Shown here piece after piece: positions 14,994 to 15,288 of a stretch of DNA of 15,288 nucleotides. Made by a program: the position numbers and the translations under genes. The first letter of the stretch is position 1. Each line of letters starts with the position of its first letter. Source of the stretch: Lachnospiraceae bacterium (lineage in GTDB: Bacteria > Bacillota_A > Clostridia > Lachnospirales > Lachnospiraceae). The stretch lies in contig JAFUEG010000151.1 in the NCBI GenBank assembly GCA_017464045.1, positions 1-15,288 of the forward strand, in the 5' to 3' direction. A model generated the notes under the pieces. It was not told the DNA's origin, did not search any database, and saw only the letters and a program-made list of their open reading frames with translations.

Positions 14994-15288
14994 ATGTTAA
15001 ATAAAAGAAGACAGGAAATTAGAATAAAAGCAGATGATTTCAGAGAAAAATTTAAAGTAAGACGATATGGGATTATTGACTTATTCAAAGAGTGTGATAG
15101 ATGCGGATATAAACTTCTGAGATATCCAAATGGTACAAACGGGGATTTGGGATTTGTACTGAAGAAGGATAAGGATATTATTATTTATATAAACAGCAGC
15201 AGTCGCTTATCAAGAGAAATATTTACACTTGCTCATGAAATCGGACATATAATTCTTCATATGGAAAATACTGCTTCATTTATAGACA
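14994..15288 (+). CDS. ImmA/IrrE family metallopeptidase (partial, cut by window end)
   Basis: The N-terminal 98 or so codons of a zinc metallopeptidase of the ImmA/IrrE (DUF955, COG2856) group. The HExxH zinc motif is present as HEIGH, His79-His83 counted from 14994, inside LSREIFTLAHEIGHIILH. The frame is open to the window edge, so the third metal ligand and C-terminus are not visible. AAGGAGG at 14981-14987 favours ATG 14994 (six bases) over ATG 14991 (three bases). It follows the Xre gene directly. Known members cleave or otherwise act on a partner repressor (ImmA on ImmR, IrrE on DdrO), and Xre/ImmA pairs also act as toxin-antitoxin modules; which applies here is not decidable. Confidence 0.88.
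   Translation, partial: MLNKRRQEIRIKADDFREKFKVRRYGIIDLFKECDRCGYKLLRYPNGTNGDLGFVLKKDKDIIIYINSSSRLSREIFTLAHEIGHIILHMENTASFID

Overview
The window looks like chromosomal DNA of a low-GC Firmicute, most likely a gut or rumen member of the Lachnospiraceae (Butyrivibrio, Roseburia or Lachnospira type). This is inferred from the A+T-rich codon use, strong AGGAGG-type ribosome binding sites, an AGCS amino-acid symporter, a family 43 glycosidase, DltB-like MBOAT and DUF5722 proteins, and the style of the intergenic hairpins. No rRNA, tRNA, CRISPR array or transposase gene was seen.

Layout. From 1 to 3.8 kb, a sodium:amino-acid symporter (AGCS, minus strand) and a SulP anion permease with a STAS domain (plus strand) diverge from a compact pair of near-consensus promoters. 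The sulP-like leader carries a 150-nt nested palindrome, and a related degenerate copy lies beyond the 3' end of the symporter gene. From 3.9 to 5.5 kb lies a cytoplasmic GH43 glycosidase, separated from the permease gene by a hairpin element whose loop resembles that of another hairpin at the left edge of the window.

The centre (5.5-11.4 kb) is the most interesting part: five co-directional genes for a DltA-like amino-acid adenylating enzyme, a fold-type III PLP amino-acid decarboxylase, a DltC-like carrier protein, a DltB/AlgI-like MBOAT membrane acyltransferase and a membrane-anchored SGNH (GDSL) protein. This is the toolkit used to put D-alanine on teichoic acids, but with a decarboxylase between the ligase and carrier genes and in the order A-decarboxylase-C-B-D. 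I infer a pathway in which a decarboxylated amino acid (an omega-amino acid, or lysine from diaminopimelate) is activated, loaded on the carrier, and passed through the MBOAT to an extracellular polymer. An 842-codon secreted DUF5722 (TIM-barrel, glycosidase-like) protein with three C-terminal repeats follows from its own promoter and ends at a clear terminator; it may act on the same or a related surface glycan.

The right end (14.1-15.3 kb) holds a small DUF1653 protein, a perfect 19-bp hairpin, and an Xre repressor gene followed at once by an ImmA/IrrE-type HEIGH metallopeptidase gene cut by the window edge. This pair is typical of mobile-element regulators or Xre/ImmA toxin-antitoxin-like modules.
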